From an uncultured Chloracidobacterium sp. (GTDB lineage: Bacteria > Acidobacteriota > Blastocatellia > Chloracidobacteriales > Chloracidobacteriaceae), in NCBI GenBank assembly GCA_937966115.1, contig CALCKX010000072.1, forward strand, positions 1-44,311: DNA of 44,311 nucleotides, written 5' to 3'. Of the stretch, positions 36,003 through 44,108 are shown piece after piece. The notes below the pieces were generated by a model. The model worked only from the letters and a program-made list of their open reading frames with translations. It was not told the DNA's origin and searched no databases. The stretch's first letter is position 1. The number at the start of each line of letters is the position of its first letter. The position numbers were made by a program, and so were the translations under genes.

Positions 36003-36050
36003 CGCTCGCTTGGCTGGCGCGGTTGGCTAGCCGCGCCAGCCAAGCGAGCG
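36003..36050. terminator. Perfect 20-bp hairpin over the cytochrome stop codon
   Basis: The arms 36003-36022 and 36031-36050 are exactly complementary, with an 8-nt loop (TTGGCTAG). The minus-strand TAG stop (36027-36029) of the cytochrome gene lies in the loop. The last seven sense codons (RSLGWRG) form one arm, and the 3' untranslated region copies them in reverse. It should end or protect the minus-strand transcript; no U-tract is seen. Confidence 0.75.
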
Positions 36051-36413
36051 GACATACGCCACTAGCGCCTCGATGTCCGTTGCCGAGCCTTTGAACGGCG
36101 GCATCGCGCCCTTCCCCTCGGCGATGGCTTTGGCGAAGTCGCTATCCGCGCGCTGGCTTTGCCAAGCGGCATCGGTCAGGTCAGGGGCGTCGGGCAGGCT
36201 TGGCTTGCCGTCCGCGCCATGGCAGGCGAGGCAGGCGGCATTGTAAAGCCGCTTGCCTCGCGCCAGGCGCTTGGCGGCGGCCTCGTCAGCGACCGCCGCG
36301 CCGCGCCCAGCCGCCAAGCTGCCGCCAAGCGTCGCCAAGAGCACGATGAGCGCCAGCTTTTTTCTAACATTGTTGTTGCTAACATTCTTGGCAGCGGCTT
36401 GCCCAATAGCCAT
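36027..36413 (-). CDS. Small monohaem c-type cytochrome, exported
   Basis: This 128-residue class I cytochrome c has an N-terminal signal (Lys/Asn-rich start, hydrophobic stretch about 20-38). The haem site is CLACH (61-65) and the likely Met ligand is in AMPPFKG near 103. It would carry electrons in the periplasm. GGAGG lies 8 nt before ATG 36413. It is clearly paralogous to the lipoprotein cytochrome encoded just upstream: GKRLYNAACLACHGADG against GRELYNGNACAGCHGDKG, and a shared VAYxRxLG ending. A photosynthetic or respiratory electron donor role is possible but not shown. Confidence 0.9.
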   Translation of the reverse strand: MAIGQAAAKNVSNNNVRKKLALIVLLATLGGSLAAGRGAAVADEAAAKRLARGKRLYNAACLACHGADGKPSLPDAPDLTDAAWQSQRADSDFAKAIAEGKGAMPPFKGSATDIEALVAYVRSLGWRG

Positions 36414-36517
36414 TGGCGGCGTCCTCCATTAGGGAGCGCCTCGACGAAACGCGAAGCCGGGTGGGCCAGCGCCGACCCTGGACGGCTGCGCGCTCGCCGT
36501 TGACGCTTCCGGCGCGG

Positions 36518-36991
36518 TTATTTGCCGGCTTCCTTGCCGAGGAAGCGAATGTAGGCCACCAGCGCCTTGTGCTCCTCATCCGTGCCGTTGCCGCCCTTGA
36601 AGGCCGGCATGCCCTGAGCGGCTTTCGCGCCCTTAAGGGAAGCGATGATTTCCTCATCCTTCTCGTTCTTCTGCCAGTTGGCATCGGTGAATTTCGGAAC
36701 ATTCGGCAATACGCCCTGACCCTTGTCGCCGTGGCAGCCGGCGCAGGCATTGCCGTTGTAAAGCTCGCGACCCTTGACCAGGATCGGATCCTCCGCGCCT
36801 TCGACCGGCTTGGACGGCTCAGCCGGCTTCGCGCCCGTTTCGGTAGCGGGCTTGGTCGGCTCGACCGTCTTGACTTGCTCTTCCTTTGGCTTCATCGGCG
36901 GCGGCGGAACGTTGTCTTTCACGACGCAAGCGGCGAAGAAGCCGGCGGTCGCCACGGCGCAGAGTGATAGGGATCGCTTCAGGTTAGGCAT
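36518..36991 (-). CDS. Lipoprotein monohaem c-type cytochrome
   Basis: This 157-residue lipoprotein cytochrome would be membrane-tethered on the periplasmic side. The signal peptide ends in a lipobox-like FFAAC with Cys22 as the modified residue. A Lys/Pro/Glu-rich tether (about 25-68) leads to the cytochrome domain with CAGCH (83-87), and the Met ligand is in GMPAFKG. AAGGAG lies about 12 nt before ATG 36991. It shares origin with the gene at 36027-36413. Both sit between ychF and glyS, and no quinol oxidase or reaction-centre gene is adjacent. Confidence 0.88.
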   Translation of the reverse strand: MPNLKRSLSLCAVATAGFFAACVVKDNVPPPPMKPKEEQVKTVEPTKPATETGAKPAEPSKPVEGAEDPILVKGRELYNGNACAGCHGDKGQGVLPNVPKFTDANWQKNEKDEEIIASLKGAKAAQGMPAFKGGNGTDEEHKALVAYIRFLGKEAGK

Positions 36992-37032
36992 ACAAACTAA
37001 CGCTCCTTGAAAAAAACAGAATGTCAGGATGT

Positions 37033-37058
37033 TCTTGGCATGGGGTCTTGGCATGGCT
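37033..37058 (+). repeat. 13-bp tandem duplication upstream of the lipoprotein cytochrome
   Basis: TCTTGGCATGGGG (37033-37045) is followed by TCTTGGCATGGCT (37046-37058), 11 of 13 identical, in the 88-nt gap between glyS and the cytochrome gene. Confidence 0.6.
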
Positions 37059-37070
37059 GCGGGGGCTGCG

Positions 37071-37091
37071 CCGGCCGCTTCACAGGGCCGG
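37071..37091 (-). other. 6-bp inverted repeat around the glyS stop codon
   Basis: CCGGCC (37071-37076) and GGCCGG (37086-37091) enclose a 9-nt loop that holds the glyS TGA stop (37080-37082, minus strand). It is short, but it matches the arrangement at other gene ends here. Confidence 0.35.
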
Positions 37092-38525
37092 ACCAAGCCG
37101 TTCGGCGAAAAATTCGGGCAGGCCGGCGATGGGAATGCGCGCTTGCTCCCACGTATCCCGGTCGCGCACCGTCACCGTGTCTTTGAGCGCCGTGGTCACG
37201 GGCGAAGTCGCTGGCTCGCCAGCCTGCGCTTTGCCGACGCCGAGCGTGTCGTAGTCCACCGTGACGCAAAATGGGGTGCCAATTTCGTCCTGCCGCGCGT
37301 AAAGCTTGCCAATCGCCGCCGTATCGTCATAGACGGCGCGGATGCCGCGCCGTTGCAGGTCGGACTTGATGGCTTTGGCTTTTTCCACGAGTTCCGATTT
37401 GTTGCGCGCCAAGGGCAGGACGGCGACCTTGATCGGGGCCAGCGCCGGATGCAGCTTCAGCACGACGCGCGGCTCGCCGTCCGCGCCTGCTTTTTCGCTG
37501 TAAGCGTCCAGGAGAAACGCCAGCGTCGCGCGGTCGGCGCCGGCCGACGGCTCGATGACGTAGGGAACGAATTTCTCGTTCGTGACCGGATCGCGGTACA
37601 GCAGGCTCTGGGTTGAATGCTCGTTGTGCAGTCGCCACTTTTCCTGCTTGCCCTTGGAATGCACGCTGAGATCGTAGTCAGTGCGGTTGGCGATGCCTTC
37701 GAGTTCATCCCACTGCTTTTCCGCGTCCTCGCGCTCCGGGAAGAAGCGGTACTGCAAGTCGGTGCAGGCGCGGGCGTAATGCGCCAGCTCGGCGGGCTGT
37801 TGAACGTAGCGGCGCAGGTTTTCCGGCCGAATGCCATAGCGCAGATACCAGTTGTGGCGCTCTTCGATCCAGTGGGCGTGCCAGTCCTCATCCGTGCCGG
37901 GCTTGCAGAAAAACTCGATTTCCATCTGCTCGAACTCGCGGGTGCGGAAGGTGAAGTTGCCCGGCACGATTTCATTGCGAAACGCCTTGCCAATCTGGGC
38001 GATGCCAAAGGGCACCTTGCGCCAGCGGGAGTCCACAATGGCTTTGAAGTTGACGAAGATGCTCTGCGCCGTTTCGGGACGCAGGTACGCGAGCGCGGCG
38101 TCTTCCTCGACCGGGCCGACCTGAGTCTTGAACATCAGGTTAAAGGCGCGCGGCTCGGTTAGGTTGGCGCTGCATTCGATGACTTTGCGCTTGTAGCGCG
38201 GGCAGTCAAGCTCGTAGGCTTTGTCGGCGCGGAAACGCCCCTTGCACTCCCGGCAGTCTGCCAGCGGATCGCTGAACGTCGCCTCGTGACCAGAGTATTT
38301 CCATACAAGGCGATTCATCAGGATCGCGCCGTCCATGCCCTCGATGTCGTCGCGATCATAGACGACGGCTTTCCACCAGGCGCGCTTGACATTGTTTTTG
38401 AGCTCGACGCCGAGCGGGCCGTAATCCCACGTCGAGCCGAGCCCGCCGTAGATTTCGCTCGCAGGGAAAATGAACCCGCGTCGCTTACACAGGGAAACAA
38501 TCGTTCCAATGTCAACCGTCGCCAT
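37080..38525 (-). CDS. glyS: Glycyl-tRNA synthetase, alpha2 (eukaryote/archaea-like) type
   Basis: This 481-residue class II synthetase is the single-chain homodimer type, not the alpha2beta2 GlyQS type. Class II blocks are GLGSTWDYGPLG near residue 30, RPETAQSIFVNF (motif 2 region), AFRNEIVPGNFTFRTREFEQME near 200, and the C-terminal anticodon-binding domain (LHPALAPIKVAVLPL). A zinc-like cluster is visible in ADCRECKGRF and ELDCP. ATG 38525 starts the protein at the conserved IVSLCKRRGFIFP block. pilT lies 215 nt upstream on the same strand. Confidence 0.95.
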   Translation of the reverse strand: MATVDIGTIVSLCKRRGFIFPASEIYGGLGSTWDYGPLGVELKNNVKRAWWKAVVYDRDDIEGMDGAILMNRLVWKYSGHEATFSDPLADCRECKGRFRADKAYELDCPRYKRKVIECSANLTEPRAFNLMFKTQVGPVEEDAALAYLRPETAQSIFVNFKAIVDSRWRKVPFGIAQIGKAFRNEIVPGNFTFRTREFEQMEIEFFCKPGTDEDWHAHWIEERHNWYLRYGIRPENLRRYVQQPAELAHYARACTDLQYRFFPEREDAEKQWDELEGIANRTDYDLSVHSKGKQEKWRLHNEHSTQSLLYRDPVTNEKFVPYVIEPSAGADRATLAFLLDAYSEKAGADGEPRVVLKLHPALAPIKVAVLPLARNKSELVEKAKAIKSDLQRRGIRAVYDDTAAIGKLYARQDEIGTPFCVTVDYDTLGVGKAQAGEPATSPVTTALKDTVTVRDRDTWEQARIPIAGLPEFFAERLGPAL

Positions 38526-38669
38526 CGCGTGTGGCTACCTCTGCGTCAGGTCAGCGCGCTTGCGCTCATCTACGGCGCGCCTTCAGCGCGGCGCAAGCGT
38601 CGGTCAGGACATAAGTGAGCAACTATACACGGCGACGCCGGGCTTGTCGCGCCGTTTTCGCACGCGCGG

Positions 38670-38685
38670 GCCTGGCCGGCCAGGC
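38670..38685. repeat. Perfect 16-bp palindrome between pilT and glyS
   Basis: GCCTGGCCGGCCAGGC reads the same on both strands. It lies downstream of the pilT stop (38741) and upstream of the glyS start (38525). It could be a repressor site or part of a terminator; with no loop, an operator-like site is more natural. The rest of the 215-nt gap shows no gene. Confidence 0.5.
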
Positions 38686-38740
38686 GGGTTTGGCCGCGGG
38701 CGGGCGCCGCTCGCGCCAAGGTCAGCGGTGGCCTTCGAGG

Positions 38741-40426
38741 TCAGGCGCTGGCGCTCGCCAGGTTCGTGAGAAAGCTCACGTCAAGGTTGTGCCGCTTGAG
38801 GAGCCCTTCAAAGCCGGTTTTGTCCACGGCCTTGATGTAGGCCTCTTGCGACTCGACCCGCTTGTTTTTGACATGGTCGAGCAGCGCGTCGTTGAGCGTG
38901 ACATTGCCCTTGGCCTTGCCGGTCTGCATCGCCGAGGGAATCTGGAACGTCTTGCCTTCGCGGATGAGGTTGGCGATGCCCGTGTCGCAGATGAGCGTTT
39001 CGAGCGCCGCCACGCGCCCGCCGCCGATTTTCTTGCACAGCGTCTGCGCGATGACGCCCTTGAGCGACTCTGACAGCATCACTCGAATCTGCGCCTGCCG
39101 GTCGGATGGGAACTGGTCGATGATGCGGTCCACGGTCGAGGGAGCGGTCGAGGTGTGGAGCGTCCCAAAGACTAGGTGTCCGGTTTCAGCGGTTTCGATG
39201 GCAATCGAAATCGTTTCGAGGTCGCGCATTTCGCCGACCAGAACGATGTCAGGGTCTTCGCGCAGGGCGGCGCGCAGGGCGTCCTTGAACGAGTCGGTGT
39301 GGTTGTGAACCTCGCGCTGATTGATAAGGCACTGCTTGTTTTCGTGGACGAACTCGATTGGGTCCTCGATGGTGATGATGTGGTCGCGGCGGTTGCGGTT
39401 GATGAAGTCGATGAGCGCGCACAGCGTCGTGGATTTGCCGCTCCCGGTCGGGCCGGTGACCAGCACCAGCCCCTTGCTCAGATAGCACAGCTTGAGGATT
39501 TCCTTGGATAGCCCGAGCATCTCGGCCGTGAGAATTTTGCTCGGAATGACGCGGAACACGCCGCCCATGCCTTTGCGGTCCATGAAGACATTGCAGCGGA
39601 AGCGCGCGACGTCGCCGAACTCATAGGCGAAGTCGGTGTCATGCCGGCGGTTGAATTCCTCGCGGTTCTTATCGGGCATCAGCTCCCACAGAATGCGCTC
39701 GGTGTCGCTCGCCATGAGCGGCTGCCCTTCGTAACCCTGCATGACCACCATATCGCCATCCAGGCGCAGCATCGGCGGCATCGAGGCTGAGATGTGCATG
39801 TCGGACGCCTCAAGCTCGAGTTGCTTTTCGAAAAGCTTGTCAATCTCGAGCGCGCCGCGCTTGCGCAGGTGAACAGCCGTCCCCTGACCCATCGGGGAAG
39901 GCGCGGACGGCGGCGGCTGATGCGAGCCGGTCGGCGGCGCGACCGGCGGCTGCTTGCCCGACGCCGCGCCTGAAAACGCCATCCCGGATGACGGCGTCAG
40001 CGGGCGCGGCGTCGGGCGCGCCGGCGTGGCGCTGGGCATCGGCGCGAAGTGGCCTGACGCTCGCGCGACTGGCGGCGACGGCATCGGCGCGCTTGGCGTG
40101 GCGGGCTTGGCGGCGGCGGCTTCGACCGGCGCGAAGGCGACCTTCATGCCTCCGCCTTCTTTGGTGATCGAGACATCGAAGGTGCCAGCCCCATTGACGC
40201 TAAGCCGAAAGTTGGTGGTTGGCTGGCTCATGAGAGCCGTTTTTTTGTCATCGGGAATATGCGGTTGGAGGAGGCGATAAATGTCAAACGGCGTCATCGG
40301 GCTGCGGCTGAGTTCCGTCGCCCCGGATGAGTTGATCACTGTCGGAGCTTTGCCCGCCTGCAGAATGAGCTGGTCAGCGCCCGCCATCCGCGGGTCTTTG
40401 AGCATGCTTTCAATTGTCGCCGACAT
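38741..40426 (-). CDS. pilT: PilT-type pilus retraction ATPase with an extra N-terminal PilT-N-like domain
   Basis: PilT disassembles type IV pili for twitching motility. The C-terminal 370 residues are a full PilT: the N-domain ASDMHISASMPPMLRLDGD, then Walker A VTGPTGSGKSTT, the Asp box with ITIEDPIEFVHEN, Walker B DPDIVLVGEMRD, the His box HLVFGTLHT, and GIANLIREGKTFQIPSAMQ near the end. The first 105 residues look like a worn second copy of the N-domain (ADQLILQAGKAPTVINSSG; PFDIYRLLQPHIPDD), followed by a Pro/Ala-rich linker of about 80 residues. Total length is 561, against about 350 for PilT. GGAGGG precedes ATG 40426. It is divergent from the export operon. Confidence 0.92.
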   Translation of the reverse strand: MSATIESMLKDPRMAGADQLILQAGKAPTVINSSGATELSRSPMTPFDIYRLLQPHIPDDKKTALMSQPTTNFRLSVNGAGTFDVSITKEGGGMKVAFAPVEAAAAKPATPSAPMPSPPVARASGHFAPMPSATPARPTPRPLTPSSGMAFSGAASGKQPPVAPPTGSHQPPPSAPSPMGQGTAVHLRKRGALEIDKLFEKQLELEASDMHISASMPPMLRLDGDMVVMQGYEGQPLMASDTERILWELMPDKNREEFNRRHDTDFAYEFGDVARFRCNVFMDRKGMGGVFRVIPSKILTAEMLGLSKEILKLCYLSKGLVLVTGPTGSGKSTTLCALIDFINRNRRDHIITIEDPIEFVHENKQCLINQREVHNHTDSFKDALRAALREDPDIVLVGEMRDLETISIAIETAETGHLVFGTLHTSTAPSTVDRIIDQFPSDRQAQIRVMLSESLKGVIAQTLCKKIGGGRVAALETLICDTGIANLIREGKTFQIPSAMQTGKAKGNVTLNDALLDHVKNKRVESQEAYIKAVDKTGFEGLLKRHNLDVSFLTNLASASA

Positions 40427-40491
40427 GGCGCGCCCTCCGCTTGGGACACAGGTTTAGGTGGTGAAGTCGGGTGGAATCCAAAGCCGCTCGG

Positions 40492-40527
40492 GATGCTTCG
40501 GCGCTTTGGGATTCTTCAGCGCTTTGG
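40492..40527 (+). repeat. 18-bp tandem duplication
   Basis: GATGCTTCGGCGCTTTGG (40492-40509) is followed by GATTCTTCAGCGCTTTGG (40510-40527), 16 of 18 identical, in the pilT / export-operon gap. Confidence 0.85.
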
Positions 40528-40613
40528 ACTCTAGTCTGTTCATTTAGCCTTGCGCAAGGAAGGAACCAAGAAAGCGGCTAAGGCTGCCTGACCAGGGCCG
40601 CCCTGGGCGGCAG

Positions 40614-40641
40614 TTGCCCTTTGAAGTCGCTTTTGTAATCT
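40614..40641 (+). promoter_or_regulatory. Candidate sigma-70 promoter for the export operon
   Basis: TTGCCC (40614-40619), a 16-nt spacer and TAATCT (40636-40641) lie about 125 nt before ATG 40767. The GCCGCC-CTG-GGCGGC inverted repeat abuts the -35 box, where a repressor could bind. Confidence 0.5.
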
Positions 40642-40766
40642 AGGCTCCCGCAAAAGAGATGAACGTGCGGAATCTCGCACAGCGGCTTCGTCGCGCTCGG
40701 CTACAAAGGCAAAGCTCAGCTTCACTCTTCGGCAGACTGCGGGCTTGGAAGGAGAGTACGGTCATC

Positions 40767-42584
40767 ATGGGTGACGCCGCAATCCAAGGCGCGACAGCCG
40801 CTTTTTCGGATTCCAGTGGAGATCACACGCACCCAACGCCTGTCCAGCGGCTGTGGCATCTGCTGTCGCTCGATTCGCGCGACCTGCTGGCCGTCCTCGC
40901 CTACACGACAGTCGCGGGTCTGTTTTCTCTGGCCGTTCCCATCACGGCTCAGGTGCTCGTCAATAACATCGCGCAGGGGCAGTCGCTGCAACAGCTCGTG
41001 GTGTTATCCTCCCTGGTCCTGTTTTTCCTCAGCTTCGCCGGCCTTTTGCGGCTCTTTCAATTGGTACTGCTGGAACGTCTCCAGCAGCGCATCTTCGTCC
41101 GGGTGGCGATCAACCTGGGCAATCGCCTGCCGCGGGTGCAGCTTGCGGCGCTGACCAGCGAATACGCTCCGGAACTGGTCAACCGCTTCTTCGATGTCAT
41201 CAACATTCAGAAAGCCTTTGCCAAGCTGGCGCTGGATGGCCTCGACGCCCTTCTCAAGGTCTTTGTCGGGCTGCTGCTGCTCGCCTTCTACAGCCCGATT
41301 CTGCTGGGCTTTGACCTGGCTGTGGTTTTGTCGGGGCTGTTCATCATCTTCGTGCTCGGAATCAACGGGCTGCGCACGAGCATTCTGGAGTCGAAGAAAA
41401 AATACAAACTCGCCGCTTGGCTCGAGGAGCTGGCGCGTTGCCACATTAGTTTCAAAATGAGCGGCACGCTCGCGTTTCTGTCCGAGCGAACCGATGCCCT
41501 GGCCGTCGCCTACCTGAAAGCCCGCCGCTCTCACTTCACGGTGCTGTTCCGCCAGGCCGTCGGAAACTACTTTTTCTATGCGCTGGCGAGCGCTGGCATC
41601 CTGGCCGTTGGCGGCTGGCTGGTGATCAACCGGCAGATCACCATCGGGCAGTTGGTGGCAGCCGAGATCGTCGTGGTGTCAGTGTTGGCCGGGCTAGACA
41701 AAGTCATCAGCCAGCTCGAACACGTTTACGACCTGCTGACCGCCCTCGATAAAGTGGGTCATATCGAGGACCTTCCTATCGAGCGGGCGACCGGCACTGA
41801 AATCCCTGTTCGGGAAGAGGGCGCGTCGGTGCTGTGTCGCAACGTGCGCTTCAGTTACTACTCTGGGGCGGAGGTGTTGTCCGGGGTGGAGCTGAGCGTG
41901 AAGCCGGGCGAATGGGTGAGCGTCGTCGGGCTGAGCGGCGCCGGCAAGTCAACGCTGATGGCGCTGATTTGCGGGCTGCTCGAGCCATCCCACGGCACGG
42001 TGGAGATCAACGGCGTGGACGTTCGGGACGCCAACCTGGACGCGCTGCGACTGGTGGTCGGCATGGTGGGTGACCGCGAGGAAATTTTCGAGGGCACCAT
42101 TGAAGATAACCTCCGGGTTGGAGCGGGCTGGCTGACGCAGGAGGACCTCCGCTGGGCGATTGACCTGATGCAGCTCTCCGATGAGCTGGCCGTCCTGCCG
42201 CAGGGACTGCAAACGCCGCTGGTAAGCGGCGGCTACAACTTGTCCCGCGGCCAAATTCAGCGTCTGCTGCTGGCGCGAACCATCGCCCGCCACCCCAAGC
42301 TGCTCATTCTGGACGAAGCTTTCATGGGGATTGACGAGCGCTCCAAGCTCAAAATCCTTGACGCCATTTATGACCGCGCGCACCGCTGGACCATCATTGA
42401 CATTTCGCATGACGCCGAGGTGGTCATTCGCTCGTCGGTCGTCCACGTTCTCGATAAAGGAGTCATCGTTGAGTCCGGCTCGCCGGAGGAGTTGTCGTGG
42501 CGGCGCAGCGGCGCGTTCGCCTCGCTGTTCCCGGAGGTGTCGCGCCAGCTCGTCGGGAAACGGCTAACCGCAGGCAAGGGATGA
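40767..42584 (+). CDS. ABC exporter, fused permease and ATPase (type I secretion-like)
   Basis: This 605-residue half-transporter would act as a dimer in the inner membrane. About six membrane helices occupy residues 35-300. The ATPase (about 355-600) has Walker A GLSGAGKST, signature YNLSRGQIQRL (Gly replaced by Arg in LSGGQ), Walker B LLILDEAFMGID with the catalytic Glu, and H-loop DISHDAE. It lacks the C39 peptidase domain of bacteriocin exporters. GGAAGGAGAG precedes ATG 40767; an earlier ATG at 40659 is less likely. The adaptor gene follows 36 nt later, so the pair forms a type I exporter; the substrate is not encoded here. Confidence 0.9.
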   Translation: MGDAAIQGATAAFSDSSGDHTHPTPVQRLWHLLSLDSRDLLAVLAYTTVAGLFSLAVPITAQVLVNNIAQGQSLQQLVVLSSLVLFFLSFAGLLRLFQLVLLERLQQRIFVRVAINLGNRLPRVQLAALTSEYAPELVNRFFDVINIQKAFAKLALDGLDALLKVFVGLLLLAFYSPILLGFDLAVVLSGLFIIFVLGINGLRTSILESKKKYKLAAWLEELARCHISFKMSGTLAFLSERTDALAVAYLKARRSHFTVLFRQAVGNYFFYALASAGILAVGGWLVINRQITIGQLVAAEIVVVSVLAGLDKVISQLEHVYDLLTALDKVGHIEDLPIERATGTEIPVREEGASVLCRNVRFSYYSGAEVLSGVELSVKPGEWVSVVGLSGAGKSTLMALICGLLEPSHGTVEINGVDVRDANLDALRLVVGMVGDREEIFEGTIEDNLRVGAGWLTQEDLRWAIDLMQLSDELAVLPQGLQTPLVSGGYNLSRGQIQRLLLARTIARHPKLLILDEAFMGIDERSKLKILDAIYDRAHRWTIIDISHDAEVVIRSSVVHVLDKGVIVESGSPEELSWRRSGAFASLFPEVSRQLVGKRLTAGKG

Positions 42585-42620
42585 TGCCCCGCGGCGGCGG
42601 GAGAAGGAGGATTCGTCATC

Positions 42621-44108
42621 ATGGCTCAGACTGCGCGTCAGCCCAGCGCCTTCCCAGTCAAGTCGTTATCGCCCGCGCCGCAAGCCCTGCGACTTGTCGA
42701 GTCGCCGCGCCCGGCGCGTCCGTTCGCCTTCATCCTAATGCTGTTCCTGGCGCTGTTTATCCTGGCGCTGATTTATGTGCCGTGGCAGCAATCGGTGACG
42801 GGCGTCGGGCAGCTGATTGTCTTTTCGCCGGGCGAGCGCCCGCAAAACGTGCAGGCCCAGATTCCCGGACGGCTCAAGGGCTGGAGGGTCCAGGAAGGCG
42901 ACATCGTCGAAGCCGGGACGGTCATCGCGGAAATCGCCGAAATAGACGCGAAGTTTCTCGACCCAAACCAGCTCGAGCGCCTAGAGCGCCAGCGCGAGTT
43001 CCTTGTCGCCCAGCGCGAGGCTGCGCAGAGTCGAGCGGAGGCGCTTCAGCGACAGATCCGCGCCCTGGACCAGTCCCGAAACCTGGCCATTCCGGCGGCG
43101 GACGAGCGGGCGCGCCAGGCCGCCGACCGCCTGCGCTCCGCCGAGCAATCGCTGGTGGCAGCCAAGCAAAAGCTGCTGGCCGATGAACTCAACTTCGAGC
43201 GCATTCGGGACCTCAATAAGGGCAAAAAGGACGCCGACGGCAACTGGGTGGTCCAGCCGGGCTTGCGCTCCGACCGCGACTTTGAGCTGGCGCGTCAGAC
43301 GGTCGAGACTTCTCGCGCGGATGTCGAGCGCTTACAAGCGCTGCTGGATGCTGCCGTCCGCGACACGAAAGTCGGCGACCTCGATGCGCGCCGGGTCGAA
43401 AACGATACCCTCGCGACGCTGAGCGGGGCGCAAAGCTCCTATGCCGCGGCGCAGGAGACAATCGCTTCGCTTAGCAACAGCATCCAGAAGATCGACATTG
43501 AAATCCAGAACTTTCGAGAGCGGGTCGCCCAGCGCCAAGTGATTGCCCCGCGCGCCGGGCAGATCACGCAGCTCCGGGCGGTTGGCGAGACGGAAACGCT
43601 CAAGTCGGGCGATGTCCTGTGCGTGCTGATTCCGCAGGCCCGGGAGGAAGAGCAAGCCGTCGAGCTGGTGCTGAGCGACTTTGACGCGCCGCTGGTGCGC
43701 TTGGGCGATCCTGTGCGGTTGCAGTTCGAAGGCTTTCCGGCCGTCCAGTTCGTTGGCTGGCCATCGGTCGCGATCGGCACGTTTGGCGGGCGAATCGTCG
43801 CTATCGACTCTGTTGACGACGGCCTGAACCGCTTTCGCTTGCTGGTCAAGCCTGACTACGAGGCAATTGAAGCCGGAAAGGATGATCCGTGGCCTGAGCC
43901 GAGCATGCTGCGTCCGGGAACGCAGGCTACGGGCTGGGTAATGCTGCGCGTGGTGTCGCTCGGCTTCGAGCTGTGGCGGCAGTTCAACGGCTTCCCGCCG
44001 ATGTTCGACCGTAACCCCATCGAGCGGAAGAAAAAGCCAAAGGATGAGAAAGCTAAAGCCAAGGGCAAAGGCGGCCAGGGCGGCGAGGGCGATAAAGATG
44101 ACAAGTAG
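42621..44108 (+). CDS. HlyD-type membrane fusion protein
   Basis: This 495-residue periplasmic adaptor has one membrane helix near residues 33-54 (FILMLFLALFILALIYVP). Split lipoyl-like motifs flank a long coiled coil: VQAQIPGRLKGWRVQEGDIV near 75, the coiled coil about 110-310 (LERQREFLVAQREAAQSR), and VIAPRAGQI near 308. A beta-barrel domain follows, and the C-terminus is a Lys-rich tail (about 465-495). It would bridge the ABC pump to an outer-membrane channel. AAGGAGG lies upstream of the ATG. Its last codons overlap the start of the next gene. Confidence 0.92.
   Translation: MAQTARQPSAFPVKSLSPAPQALRLVESPRPARPFAFILMLFLALFILALIYVPWQQSVTGVGQLIVFSPGERPQNVQAQIPGRLKGWRVQEGDIVEAGTVIAEIAEIDAKFLDPNQLERLERQREFLVAQREAAQSRAEALQRQIRALDQSRNLAIPAADERARQAADRLRSAEQSLVAAKQKLLADELNFERIRDLNKGKKDADGNWVVQPGLRSDRDFELARQTVETSRADVERLQALLDAAVRDTKVGDLDARRVENDTLATLSGAQSSYAAAQETIASLSNSIQKIDIEIQNFRERVAQRQVIAPRAGQITQLRAVGETETLKSGDVLCVLIPQAREEEQAVELVLSDFDAPLVRLGDPVRLQFEGFPAVQFVGWPSVAIGTFGGRIVAIDSVDDGLNRFRLLVKPDYEAIEAGKDDPWPEPSMLRPGTQATGWVMLRVVSLGFELWRQFNGFPPMFDRNPIERKKKPKDEKAKAKGKGGQGGEGDKDDK

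Larger units (their letters stand above)
40427..40766. other. 340-nt divergent gap between pilT and the export operon
   Basis: No gene is seen in this gap. It holds a tandem 18-bp repeat, a small inverted repeat (GCCGCC-CTG-GGCGGC at 40598-40612) and one promoter-like site facing the export operon. CCAAAGCCG upstream of the 18-bp repeat is partly complementary to the repeat unit (GCTTTGG), so a hairpin of 6-9 bp with a bulge can form. Confidence 0.6.
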
